42,781 bases of DNA from positions 1 to 42,781 of IMG/VR virus record IMGVR_UViG_3300042288_000230. One strand, written 5' to 3'. The notes under the pieces were generated by a model. The model had not been told where the DNA came from and did no database searches. It worked only from the letters and a program-made list of their open reading frames with translations. Origin of the DNA: a virus. The translations under genes were made by a program, and so were the position numbers. Positions 34,409-42,430 of the stretch are shown here, piece by piece (the stretch's first letter is position 1; every line of letters begins with the position of its first letter).

Positions 34409-36949
34409 TTAGCAAAGGAACCAAGCGTAAGCATTACCAGCGCCGCCGCCGCCACCACCGCCTGAAGCATCAATCTGGATACCTCCTGCAGTATTTGTAA
34501 TTGCAATATTGGCACCTGCCGTTAGTGTTGCTAATGCGAACCCTGTGCCATTTCCGATTAAAAGCTGTCCGTTTGTCGGTGTCGCTGAGCTACCGGTGCC
34601 ACCGTTTGCGATGCCTAAGGTACCCGTGATTTTAGATGCTGCAAGCGAACTAATCCAGCTTGGATTGGTATACGTTCCAGTCGTATAGACACCGTCCGTT
34701 ACCGTCGCAGCGTTACCCGATACCGATATGTTCCAGGTGCCCGAGGCTCCTGAGCCTGTAGCCGATGGTGCACCGAGTGTGTTGTAAGAGATTGTCCTGG
34801 CAGCAGAGCCGTTAAAAGTCGTGCCAGACACGTCCCCGGAGCCAGAATTCGAGAAGGTGACTGAGTTGGTCACACTACCTGCAGAAGTCGCCGTAGAGGC
34901 CGTATCAGCGTTGCCAGAGATCGAGATCGCCCAGGTCCCCGATGCGCCTGAACCCGTAGCAGAAGGAGCGCCAATCGAGTTGTAGGAGATCGTGACAGCA
35001 GAAGATCCGTTAAAGGTCGTGCCCGATGCCGAGCCAGATCCCGAGTTGTTGATTGTCAGTGCGTTAACAACAGAGCCGGCAGAGCCAGTCGTGTTTTGGT
35101 TAAGCGTTGGGACATCGGCCGCCAGCATGGCCCTGAAACTTGGCGCACCTGAGGTTCCATTAGGTCCGGCGAAGATGAAGTTCCCTGACGTGGAAGAAGC
35201 ACCCGTTCCACCATTAGCGATCGGAACAATGCCTGTCAGGCTGATGTCTGGTGTACCGCCACCCGAAGATGCAAGAGGGGCGGTTGCAGTGACTGCGCTG
35301 ACACCAGATCCGCCTGCGGTGGCAGAGATCGTAATCGTGCCGTTTCCGTTGGTGACCGTAACGTTGGTGCCTGCAGTAATCGTGGCCAGGGAGAAGCCTC
35401 CCGAAGCGTTACCGATTAAAAGCTGACCGCTTGTAGGTGCGACCGTACTGCCTGTCCCGCCATTAGAGATGGCCAAAGTTCCCGTAACACCTGTGGCAAG
35501 CGGCAGGCCTGTGGCGTTACCGAGAGAGATAACAGAAGGCGTACCAAGATCTGGCGTGATAAGAACGGGCGAAGTGCTTAGAACAACATTACCCGAGCCT
35601 GTCGTCGAATAAGAGGTGCCCCAGGCGCTCCCCGTTGAGTTGGGAATACCAGCGCCAGGGTAGACCATCCCGGAGGCTGCCACGGCCCATTTAACGCCTG
35701 TGGCGGTCGATGAGTCAGCCGTTAAGACATAGCCGTTTGTGCCGACAGCAAGACGGTTAGATGAGTTAACGCCATCCCCAACGATGATGTCGCCCTTGGT
35801 CGTGATGGGAGACAATGCGTTGAAAGCTAAAGAGGCCGTGGTCTGACCGGTACCGCCGTTAGCGATAGGTACAGCGCCAGAGATTGAGATGGTAGGCGTT
35901 GTGCCACCACTGGACGCCAATGGCGCCGTAGCGTTAACCGCGGTGACCGTACCAGCACCTGCAGTCGCAGAGATTGTGATACCGCCAGAAGTATTCGTAA
36001 TCGAGATGTTCGTGCCGGCCGTGATGTTTGCGACCGTGTAATTGCCTGCCGAGTTACCGATCAGGACCTGACCATTTGTTGGGGTTGTGGTCGTTCCCGT
36101 ACCGCCATAGCCGACCTCTAAGGACCCGCCCATGGTGATCGTGCCGTTAGAGATGACTGGGCCACCCGTGAAGGTCAGCCCTGTGGTGCCTCCAGAGACG
36201 TTAACCGACGTGACCGTGCCTGTTCCTGCGCCTGTGACAAGAGGTCCCCAAAGGCCGTTTGAGTAGCCTTCAAAGACGTTGCTTGTCGTGTTGTATCGGA
36301 TGGTCCCGTTTGTTGCTGATATAGCACGTTCCGCGGTGGTTCCTGAAGGGACGACCACGCCGGCAACACCGGGGAGCACGGGGTTGGAGGCAATACTAAT
36401 GGTCGGGTTGCCCGCATTGCCGTCTCCGTTAGCGACTGAGATTTGGTTAGCAGTACCAGCAATACTCAGTAGCTGGGCATTACCTGCAAGATCTCTTCCC
36501 AGTAAGCCGGCGCCTGAGGTCAGGTTGGCTAGGTTTAAGAGAAAGCCCGTGACTGACAGGGTTGGGTTGCCTGCTACGCCATCAGCGTTAGCAATCGACA
36601 GACCGTTACCAGAGACGGCTACAGAGCGGCTTAGGACTGTCGTACCGTTCTTGACGATGATGCCATCAGAGGCGGCCACAAAAGCGGCTAGAACACCCGC
36701 TAAATTGATCGTAAGGGGGTTCTGAGCGCCACCATCGGTAAGTGACAGGCCAGAGCCAGCTTGGAGGTATCGGCTGTTAGCTAAGCCTGCCTGCTGCGTA
36801 GCTGTCAAGAAGGTGAAGTTCAGGATGGGGACAGCAGCAATAGCGCCTGTCGTGGTCTGAACTGTTGAGCCGTTCTGACTAATCGGCACCGACTCGTTGC
36901 CGGTCAGTGCGGCTGCGTTCGGTAGTTCTGAAATTCGCAGATTAGGCAT
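34409..36949 (-). CDS. Long tail fibre with many NGGTG repeats
   Basis: An 846-residue fibre. The N-terminus (LRISELPNAAALTGNESVPI, then SQNGSTVQTTTGAI) matches that of the protein at 38738-39322, probably a common docking tag. Then come alternating segments with VPIANGGTGQTT or YGGTGTTTTPTNGQ, each followed by a strand pair such as TAGTNISITNTSGGITIS. Near the C-terminus is an internal duplication of about 50 residues around SGTTFNGSSAVTISYNSIG and SGTTFNGSAARTISYNTLG. The end (GGGGGAGNAYAWFLC) carries a terminal Cys. This composition is typical of phage fibre shafts. Confidence 0.75.
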   Translation of the reverse strand: MPNLRISELPNAAALTGNESVPISQNGSTVQTTTGAIAAVPILNFTFLTATQQAGLANSRYLQAGSGLSLTDGGAQNPLTINLAGVLAAFVAASDGIIVKNGTTVLSRSVAVSGNGLSIANADGVAGNPTLSVTGFLLNLANLTSGAGLLGRDLAGNAQLLSIAGTANQISVANGDGNAGNPTISIASNPVLPGVAGVVVPSGTTAERAISATNGTIRYNTTSNVFEGYSNGLWGPLVTGAGTGTVTSVNVSGGTTGLTFTGGPVISNGTITMGGSLEVGYGGTGTTTTPTNGQVLIGNSAGNYTVANITAGTNISITNTSGGITISATAGAGTVTAVNATAPLASSGGTTPTISISGAVPIANGGTGQTTASLAFNALSPITTKGDIIVGDGVNSSNRLAVGTNGYVLTADSSTATGVKWAVAASGMVYPGAGIPNSTGSAWGTSYSTTGSGNVVLSTSPVLITPDLGTPSVISLGNATGLPLATGVTGTLAISNGGTGSTVAPTSGQLLIGNASGGFSLATITAGTNVTVTNGNGTITISATAGGSGVSAVTATAPLASSGGGTPDISLTGIVPIANGGTGASSTSGNFIFAGPNGTSGAPSFRAMLAADVPTLNQNTTGSAGSVVNALTINNSGSGSASGTTFNGSSAVTISYNSIGAPSATGSGASGTWAISISGNADTASTATSAGSVTNSVTFSNSGSGDVSGTTFNGSAARTISYNTLGAPSATGSGASGTWNISVSGNAATVTDGVYTTGTYTNPSWISSLAASKITGTLGIANGGTGSSATPTNGQLLIGNGTGFALATLTAGANIAITNTAGGIQIDASGGGGGGGAGNAYAWFLC

Positions 36950-36950
36950 A

Positions 36951-37280
36951 TCAGTCTTCCAGGCCGTCGATGTTGCCGTTCACAGGTACATGGCCCTGCT
37001 CAGGCGAGATGATAGACGTGTTATACGGATTTGTAATCAGCGCATCGTGCGTGACCTCGAGCGGTGTATCCGGACGAGGAAAACGCAGCGTGATGCGCTC
37101 AGTCTGTCTTGCAGGAAGCCGATAGGGGTCGTACTGATCCTTGCAGCCCTGGTCGCATACCATCAGACCCGGGTAGTTCGGGTCCGAAGAAAGCTGCACA
37201 TAGGCCCTCTTCATGCTGCAGCGGCCACATATCGCAATCGATAGGACCGTGTTGCCATGGGTGTCAAGGAATCTGGGCAT
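36951..37280 (-). CDS. Small zinc-ribbon-like late protein
   Basis: A 109-residue protein starting MPRFLDTHGNTVLSIAICGR. Four cysteines form two knuckles, CGRC and, 20 residues on, CDQGC, fitting a zinc ribbon. The centre has PARQTERITLRFPRPDTPL and the end is acidic. Small Cys proteins of this type occur in aquatic phage late regions beside adaptors. Its start overlaps the adaptor gene stop by one base. Function is unknown. Confidence 0.65.
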   Translation of the reverse strand: MPRFLDTHGNTVLSIAICGRCSMKRAYVQLSSDPNYPGLMVCDQGCKDQYDPYRLPARQTERITLRFPRPDTPLEVTHDALITNPYNTSIISPEQGHVPVNGNIDGLED

Positions 37281-38329
37281 TATCGTGTGTACATCGAAAT
37301 GTTCGGCGCGAAGTAGATAGGACTTCTGTCGCGCTCTTCCTGCTCGGCGTCGTAAAGCGCCTTCTCGGAGTATTTCTCAAGCAGCAGAATGCGATTCTCC
37401 TGAACATCGGGAAGCTCAAGACTCATCGCGTGGGCAAGCATGGCCTGGATGGCAGGAAACCAGCGTTGCGGGACCTCGATGGAGTCCTTTAAGGCACCGA
37501 CGTCTTGGATCTGACGCTGTCTCCAGCAAACCATCTGCACGAAGCTGTTATTGGGCACTGGCCACAAGTAAACCTGGGGGTCTAGCTTGCGGTCGAACCA
37601 GAACTGCAAGGGCTGATTGCTTGGAAAGTTGCGGTTTGGCAGGTTCGTGTAGTCGTCTTGATTAAGCCTTGCCATCGGAATATCAGTCACCGTGGTGCCA
37701 AAGTAGACCTCACGCATGACCAACGTACCAGAGACGGCTCTTACGCGGTAATAAGGCACCGATACCCCAGGCTCAATCGTGAACCATGTCCACTCGTTAT
37801 CCACGAGGGCCGTTGAGCCAGGGTTTTTAAGCGTGCTCCAGGTCGATCCGTTAGCGGAATACTCGATGATCAAGTTGACCGTCGAAGTTGTTCCAGGCAA
37901 AAGCCCAACCATCGTGACGTAGGTATCGCCCGTGTACTGAATGGCAATGTTTCCGCCAGCAGAGGTCTGTGTGCAAATGGTCTCAGTATTCTCATCAAAG
38001 GCGTTGGAGACCGTTCCACCAGCAGAAGAGGTATAAGTGCCCGAAGGCCTCATTGTCTTGCGGTAGAGGACGTTTCTGACGTCGACTGTGCCCACAGGCA
38101 GGTCATAGATGTACTGCAGGGCCTTCATGCCGATGATCGTCTGCTCGACGCACCAGAACTGAATGCCTCTGTTTGCGAGGTTGGATAGGAGGTAGTAAAG
38201 GTTTTGCTTGGAAGCGTTAACCTGCTCGACCGTAAGCTCTTCAGCGACCTTACCGCAACGACGAGCCCCGTGATCGATAAGGCTCTGTGTCGTGATGACT
38301 GTTTGGCCTACCGTGCCCGATGTGGTCAT
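37280..38329 (-). CDS. Adaptor-like tail protein with inserted discoidin-like domain
   Basis: A 349-residue protein. The N-terminal 90 residues (SLIDHGARRCGKVAEELTVE, LYYLLSNLANRGIQFWCVEQ) are helical and fit podovirus adaptor proteins. Residues about 93-212 form a beta domain like F5/8-type-C or discoidin folds (NAFDENTETICTQTSAGGNI, LIIEYSANGSTWSTL, WFTIEPGVSVPYYRVRAVSG). The C-terminal part (LQFWFDRKLDPQVYLWPVPN, then WFPAIQAMLAHAMSLELPDV) resembles the middle and end of the 209-residue adaptor at 20907-21536. So it appears to be a related adaptor with an inserted carbohydrate-binding-type domain. Confidence 0.66.
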   Translation of the reverse strand: MTTSGTVGQTVITTQSLIDHGARRCGKVAEELTVEQVNASKQNLYYLLSNLANRGIQFWCVEQTIIGMKALQYIYDLPVGTVDVRNVLYRKTMRPSGTYTSSAGGTVSNAFDENTETICTQTSAGGNIAIQYTGDTYVTMVGLLPGTTSTVNLIIEYSANGSTWSTLKNPGSTALVDNEWTWFTIEPGVSVPYYRVRAVSGTLVMREVYFGTTVTDIPMARLNQDDYTNLPNRNFPSNQPLQFWFDRKLDPQVYLWPVPNNSFVQMVCWRQRQIQDVGALKDSIEVPQRWFPAIQAMLAHAMSLELPDVQENRILLLEKYSEKALYDAEQEERDRSPIYFAPNISMYTR

Positions 38330-38338
38330 CTCTACCCC

Positions 38339-38737
38339 TTAGCATTTCCAGCGCCGCAGGGACGCTTTAGCGCGTTCTGCAGGGCCTTTGGCATTATCCA
38401 CGACCCCTTGCATCCTGGCGCAAAAGGAGCGCTTTCTGGCGCCTCCTTCAGGCTGTGGAGCCTTCAGATTTGATCCTGTCTCTCGGTTGTATTTCTCTCT
38501 ACCCTTGGCGGTAAGACCCGCGCCTTTAGAGACCGGAAGCTTCTCGCCACGGCCAACCGCAAGGCTCGGACCGCCCTCTTTAAGTCGTTCAGGAAGCTTT
38601 TCATAGGATTTCTTTCCGACGTTTGATTTGGTGTACTCAGACCCTACGCTCGGCTTGATACCGACCTTCTTAGCGAACGAGGGGTTATGGGCCACCGCCT
38701 GCATCAGGCGGAACTGCTCTTTCGATTTGGCAGGCAT
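38339..38737 (-). CDS. DUF6321-like small basic protein
   Basis: A 132-residue basic protein starting MPAKSKEQFRLMQAVAHNPS. The centre and end carry the DUF6321 signature (GLTAKGREKYNRETGSNLKA, then GGARKRSFCARMQGVV) and the closing RRWKC. Members occur in phages and large viruses, usually in the same genome as DUF5872 proteins, and this window has one of each. Nucleic acid contact is suggested by charge; role unknown. It lies directly after the C1q-like protein gene. Confidence 0.78.
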   Translation of the reverse strand: MPAKSKEQFRLMQAVAHNPSFAKKVGIKPSVGSEYTKSNVGKKSYEKLPERLKEGGPSLAVGRGEKLPVSKGAGLTAKGREKYNRETGSNLKAPQPEGGARKRSFCARMQGVVDNAKGPAERAKASLRRWKC

Positions 38738-39322
38738 TTAGGCTACCTGCTGCATGGTTGCAATAACGGAAGGGATCGCAGGGTAAGCCGGTGACACGCT
38801 GGCGGGCAAATGCTCCATCGTCAAGGTTGCAACCGTTGGGAGCCATACGATTTCAACGTACTGGGCCGCGGTGAGCGATAGGAAAATATTCCAGGCTGTA
38901 ACCCCATACCCAAAAATACTAGCCGACTTCCTCGCCGGGATCGTTACCTGGGTTGCGGAGTTCGCAAGGTCGGAGCCGTTTACGCGGAACCAGATCGTAA
39001 CGTCCTCTTGCGTGTTCTCGACGTTCTTAAACTGCGCACTGAATTGCAGGTTATAAATCCCGGTATTGGGAACAGTAATCCTGCTGCTGCTTGCGACCGT
39101 AACGCCGTCTGCAACATCGACAGCGCTGAAGGTCATAACCGTGCCTACGCTAATACTTCCAGTTTGGTCGACGTTGCTACTAAAGGCACCGTAAGCGTTA
39201 TCAAAGTTACGAAGGCTATCAAGCGTGGCCTTTACGTTCGCACCGCTTTGGACAAGCGGGACAAGCTCCGTACCCGTCAGGGTTGCGGCGGTAGGCATTG
39301 CTGAAATCTTTTGGTCGCTCAC
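38738..39322 (-). CDS. Fibre or decoration protein with docking tag and C1q/TNF-like domain
   Basis: A 194-residue protein. The N-terminus (KISAMPTAATLTGTELVPLV, then QSGANVKATLDSLRNF) is the docking tag also seen at the start of the 846-residue fibre. The rest (VPNTGIYNLQFSAQFKNVEN, TIWFRVNGSDLANSATQV, AWNIFLSLTAAQYVEIVWLP) has the strand order of C1q/TNF-like jelly rolls, common in phage fibre tips and virion decoration proteins. I infer a short trimeric tail spike. There are four bases of overlap with the upstream gene. Confidence 0.72.
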   Translation of the reverse strand: MSDQKISAMPTAATLTGTELVPLVQSGANVKATLDSLRNFDNAYGAFSSNVDQTGSISVGTVMTFSAVDVADGVTVASSSRITVPNTGIYNLQFSAQFKNVENTQEDVTIWFRVNGSDLANSATQVTIPARKSASIFGYGVTAWNIFLSLTAAQYVEIVWLPTVATLTMEHLPASVSPAYPAIPSVIATMQQVA

Positions 39323-39558
39323 GAGGCCTCCAATACGATCTTGCTGTTGTCTTCTTGAAGAACATAACCTGGGTCTGTCTCATCAAGAATGTAGAAGGTG
39401 GTTGCCGGGGTTCCGCCATACATATCGACCACGCCGTTATCGCCAACGTCCAGGCCCCAATCCGTGCCACCAATGACGTTTTGAGCCCCTACGCCACGAG
39501 CGAACCCGTCTGACGTATTGGCTTGATTAGCAACGCCGGTGTAGCCGACGATGCCCAT
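39319..39558 (-). CDS. Small structural protein
   Basis: A 79-residue Gly-rich protein starting MGIVGYTGVANQANTSDGFA. It has the sequence MYGGTPATTFYILDETDP followed by GYVLQEDNSKIVLEAS, a beta hairpin-like ending. Its start overlaps the upstream stop by one base. No family is known to me; by position it is a virion component. Confidence 0.6.
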   Translation of the reverse strand: MGIVGYTGVANQANTSDGFARGVGAQNVIGGTDWGLDVGDNGVVDMYGGTPATTFYILDETDPGYVLQEDNSKIVLEAS

Positions 39559-39860
39559 CAGATACCCGCTTGAACGAGATTAAGCGTTGCGGTACCCGAT
39601 CCCGAGTTCACCAGGACCTTAACGCCGGTAACCGGGAAGGCATAGTTGCCATCGGCGTTGGCCACTTGCGAGGCTACCGTAGGATGCGAGAACCAAGTCG
39701 AGAACCCAATCGCGGGGTCGTCGAAAGTGTGCTGAACGGTATAGTTGACCGTGCCAGTCACGGTTACACCAAACCCGACGTTAAACGGGCTGATGTTGGT
39801 ATTCATGACCAGAGCACTGCTTGAGCCTACTCCTGTCTTTGAAACGGATTGAACTTTCAT
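39558..39860 (-). CDS. Small beta-rich structural protein
   Basis: A 100-residue protein starting MKVQSVSKTGVGSSSALVMN. It is beta-rich (FGVTVTGTVNYTVQHTFDDP, YAFPVTGVKVLVNSGSGTAT), similar in type to the 130-residue protein at 40471-40863, and possibly a head or tail decoration protein. It follows a stem-loop at 39881-39896. No catalytic residues. Confidence 0.62.
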   Translation of the reverse strand: MKVQSVSKTGVGSSSALVMNTNISPFNVGFGVTVTGTVNYTVQHTFDDPAIGFSTWFSHPTVASQVANADGNYAFPVTGVKVLVNSGSGTATLNLVQAGI

Positions 39861-39880
39861 TGCAAGTCCTTAAAGTAAGC

Positions 39881-39896
39881 GGGGGCCTTAGCCCCC
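39881..39896 (-). terminator. GC-rich stem-loop after the GGV-repeat protein
   Basis: GGGGGC at 39881-39886 and GCCCCC at 39891-39896 pair around a four-base loop, seven bases after the end of the gene at 39903. Because no T tract follows in the leftward direction, this may be a partial terminator or message-stabilising hairpin, not a full stop. Confidence 0.5.
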
Positions 39897-39902
39897 ACCG
39901 TT

Positions 39903-40460
39903 TCAGCACGCGCCGCCGTAGGCCTTCTTAGCAATCCGACCGCCCTTTTTGTGGGTGTCAGCAAGCTTCGTAATGTACGGAGGTTTGGTAGCAGGCACCT
40001 TCGGGTACTTCACTGCTTTGCCGTCGTCCTGAAGTCCGCCATTCTTGAACTTCTGGATAACACCACCGGTTGCGTACTTCTCAATCACACCACCAGTCTT
40101 GTAAGCAGCTACGCCACCCGATTTGAGGCCCTTGTGCGCCTTCGAGGCAGGCTTACCCTCATGAGACTTGAGCTCCTTCTTGATGCCTTTCATCTCGGCC
40201 ATCTCGGCCTTGTGCATCGATCCGGACTCAACTTCGCCGCCCTTCTTGCGCATCATTGGACCGCGCATACCGCCCTTGGGCACGGTCATCTTGGGTGCGA
40301 TACCACGACGTGCAGCCATCGGAATACCGCGCTCCGAGGGTGCTGCAGCTTCAGGCATACCGCCCATTGCTTTGCGTTGAACATGGCCACCTTTCTTCAG
40401 CTTCAACTCCACTGAAGGCTCGGTGGTCATCATTTTCACCATTGGCTTGAACTGACCCAT
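39903..40460 (-). CDS. Basic Gly/Lys-rich virion protein with GGV repeats
   Basis: A 185-residue, strongly basic protein starting MGQFKPMVKMMTTEPSVELK. It is built of short repeats: KKGGHVQRKAMGGMPEAA early, then VAAYKTGGVIEKYATGGVIQ and KFKNGGLQDDG later, and it ends KKAYGGAC with a terminal Cys. There is no hydrophobic core, so the protein is likely disordered or DNA-coating. Its location between capsid-region and tail genes suggests a virion-internal or head-completion protein; nucleic acid binding is inference from charge. Confidence 0.66.
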   Translation of the reverse strand: MGQFKPMVKMMTTEPSVELKLKKGGHVQRKAMGGMPEAAAPSERGIPMAARRGIAPKMTVPKGGMRGPMMRKKGGEVESGSMHKAEMAEMKGIKKELKSHEGKPASKAHKGLKSGGVAAYKTGGVIEKYATGGVIQKFKNGGLQDDGKAVKYPKVPATKPPYITKLADTHKKGGRIAKKAYGGAC

Positions 40461-40470
40461 GATCCGCTCC

Positions 40471-40863
40471 TTATGCGAACGACTTGTAGACGATCGTCAC
40501 ACGAGCAGCCCCGGCAGATGCCGCGGTACCGGTCTGGCTATAGGTCACGGTTGCATAGTCAACGTCACTTGTGCCGACGTTAGCCCAGGCGCTGTATACA
40601 CCGGTCGTGGCGACCGAAATGCGGCCAGCAGAGCCAACGGAAGTCGAAGCGACATAAGCAGCAGCCGATCCCGTCTTGCCTACCGTGACCGTGTTGGTCG
40701 AGGCGGCATTGAAGGCAGTCGTCACGTCGATGTTGACATCAACGATCTGAGCGCCTGCGGGAAGCGTGCCAATGGTGACTGCGCCGGTGTCCGTGTAAGC
40801 GATCGTTGCTGTGATCGCTGACAGTACACCTGCTGCATTTGTCACACTGTTGTTGTACGCCAT
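40471..40863 (-). CDS. Small structural protein next to the capsid gene
   Basis: A 130-residue protein starting MAYNNSVTNAAGVLSAITAT. It is Ala/Thr/Val-rich with strands (TIGTLPAGAQIVDVNIDVTT, DYATVTYSQTGTAASAGAAR) and ends VTIVYKSFA. Its ribosome-binding sequence AGGAGAG stands just after the capsid-gene hairpin. It may be a capsid decoration or head-completion protein; the family is not recognised. Confidence 0.63.
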   Translation of the reverse strand: MAYNNSVTNAAGVLSAITATIAYTDTGAVTIGTLPAGAQIVDVNIDVTTAFNAASTNTVTVGKTGSAAAYVASTSVGSAGRISVATTGVYSAWANVGTSDVDYATVTYSQTGTAASAGAARVTIVYKSFA

Positions 40864-40881
40864 TTTTCTCTCCTATGAGGA

Positions 40882-40899
40882 GAGGGGCCGAAGCCCCTC
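40882..40899 (-). terminator. UUCG-tetraloop hairpin after the capsid gene
   Basis: On the minus strand GAGGGGC, TTCG, GCCCCTC form a seven-pair stem with the very stable UUCG loop, seven bases after the capsid gene's stop codon. No T tract follows, and the next ribosome-binding site begins within a few bases, so it more likely stabilises or partly attenuates the message than terminates it fully. Confidence 0.55.
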
Positions 40900-40905
40900 G
40901 CCGGT

Positions 40906-41820
40906 TTAGACGCCAGGAGTACCGTACATGGCACGCGGGTCGGTCCAGCCGATGTCATAACGCTCGGTGGCCTTGTAACGCATGGAGTCGGTTTCAAAGT
41001 CACCTTCCATGGTCTTTTCAAGGGCACGGCGCATCATCAGCTTCATGCCTTCCGGTGCGTCGGTCTGCACCCACCATGCGGTAGGCGAGGTCAAACGGCT
41101 AATAACCGAAGCGCCCTCGGACAGCAAGCCAATCGATTTGATCGGGTTGATGTCGTTGTTTGCGGTACCAGCACGCAGAACACTCTTGAGCAGAACTTCA
41201 GCCTGGAAGGTATTGCCAGGAGCGACAACCAGCTTCAGCGGGTTCAAACGGATCTTCTTGCCGTTGTTGTCAACAGCCTGACGGATCTGGATGAGCATCT
41301 GCTCGAGCGACGTTTGCGAGAGGTTCGCAGCAGTCGTAAGCAGGTTGCTGAAGGTGCCAGAGACGATCGGGTGAGAGGCGGAGTTCAAAGGAACGCCATC
41401 GCCACCGTTATAGCCTGCGGTAAAGGCACGGTTGAGCACGTTGGCTGCCAAGGTCTCCTTGGTCTCAACGAGAGACTGTGCGAGATGCTTAGCATAGACC
41501 TGACCAATCCGGATATGGTCGCCGTCTTCCACGAGCACTTTGGTCAGTGCGAAGGCCAAGCCATAGACCTTGTACACATAGCGCTTGAGGAAGAGTACGC
41601 CGCCCTGCTGATAAGTGACGGGAGTGCCGTCAGGCATTTCAGGGGCTGCGCCGAAACCATAGAGGACCGGCTCTTCGTGGTAGTTACGGGGAATACCATT
41701 TTGCTCACGGAAAACGGTAGACCATTCATCGGCTCTTTGGTCGTAAATGCCGTCGAACGATTCGTTAAGGATCGGTTCGACAATCGACCGAAAGTCGGTA
41801 CTGCGCATCGGGGCTGCCAT
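40906..41820 (-). CDS. Major capsid protein (HK97-fold, Mu gpT-like)
   Basis: A 304-residue protein starting MAAPMRSTDFRSIVEPILNE. It builds the head shell. Recognisable features are the EQNGIPRNYHEEPVLYGFGA start, TYQQGGVLFLKRYVYKVYGL (an extended strand), the helix VYAKHLAQSLVETKETLAAN, the GYNGGDGVPLNSASHP loop and LKLVVAPGNTFQAEVLLKSV, as in Mu gpT-type major head proteins of podoviruses and related phages. AAGGAGG precedes the ATG. No N-terminal propeptide is apparent. The gene is followed by the UUCG hairpin, as suits a highly expressed product. Confidence 0.85.
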   Translation of the reverse strand: MAAPMRSTDFRSIVEPILNESFDGIYDQRADEWSTVFREQNGIPRNYHEEPVLYGFGAAPEMPDGTPVTYQQGGVLFLKRYVYKVYGLAFALTKVLVEDGDHIRIGQVYAKHLAQSLVETKETLAANVLNRAFTAGYNGGDGVPLNSASHPIVSGTFSNLLTTAANLSQTSLEQMLIQIRQAVDNNGKKIRLNPLKLVVAPGNTFQAEVLLKSVLRAGTANNDINPIKSIGLLSEGASVISRLTSPTAWWVQTDAPEGMKLMMRRALEKTMEGDFETDSMRYKATERYDIGWTDPRAMYGTPGV

Positions 41821-41833
41821 GATCTAGCCCTCC

Positions 41834-42430
41834 TTAAGCGATGGTTACGGGGTAGACAACACCGGAAGTGTTGTAGATACCGCCGAACTGGTGTTGCGCA
41901 ATCTGTGCGCGGACGATGACATAGGTATCACCCCAAGCGTTATCGGGGTAAGGCGCAATGTCGATCACTCGCATCTGCTTGGATGCGTTAGCAGAGGCTG
42001 CAGTCGTTGCAAGCACACACGCGGAAAGCCCTGTGGTGGTCGAGCCTGCAGTCGTCGAGGCCAGATCATATTCCTGACCGATTGCGGTTTGCGCAAGGGT
42101 CGCGTTGGTCTGGATCTCATAAACGATTGCGGGATCGCTGTAGAAATAAGCAACGATTTCAGTCGCAGACGTGTTGGCAGGCCAATAGTTGGAAACACGA
42201 CGACGACCAGTGGTGTCGGTGAACTCAACGCCTGCAAAACAACCTACGAAGGCTTCAGCGGCTGCTGCGGGAACGATAGCGCCCGTAGCAACGTTGATCT
42301 TCACAGGCTGACCTTTAAGAATATTCGCGTTGTAACCAGACGCGATGCCGTTAGCAAGTGCCTGTGCACGATCCAGCCCCGAGGGGTGGTATGCAGGCCG
42401 CATGCCAAAGGCTGCAGAGGTAGCACTCAT
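41834..42430 (-). CDS. Capsid-associated (decoration-like) protein
   Basis: A 198-residue protein starting MSATSAAFGMRPAYHPSGLD. It contains NILKGQPVKINVATGAIVPA and GCFAGVEFTDTTGRRRVSN, then WGDTYVIVRAQIAQHQFGGI. Proteins with this YHPSG...LKGQPV...FVGxFxGVE pattern lie just upstream of the capsid gene in podoviruses and are thought to be head-decorating or capsid-associated. A beta-rich fold fits. The short gap to the capsid gene (13 bases) suggests co-expression. Confidence 0.7.
   Translation of the reverse strand: MSATSAAFGMRPAYHPSGLDRAQALANGIASGYNANILKGQPVKINVATGAIVPAAAAEAFVGCFAGVEFTDTTGRRRVSNYWPANTSATEIVAYFYSDPAIVYEIQTNATLAQTAIGQEYDLASTTAGSTTTGLSACVLATTAASANASKQMRVIDIAPYPDNAWGDTYVIVRAQIAQHQFGGIYNTSGVVYPVTIA

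Noticed and set aside
34992-36725. Long plus-strand ORFs opposite the 846-residue fibre gene
   Set aside because: They are Pro/Ala/Val-rich antisense shadows of the Gly/Thr/Asn-rich fibre codons, without start signals.
25672-39322. Diversity-generating retroelement acting on the fibre genes
   Set aside because: I see no reverse transcriptase and no template/variable repeat pair with adenine-specific differences; the fibre repeats encode ordinary shaft motifs.
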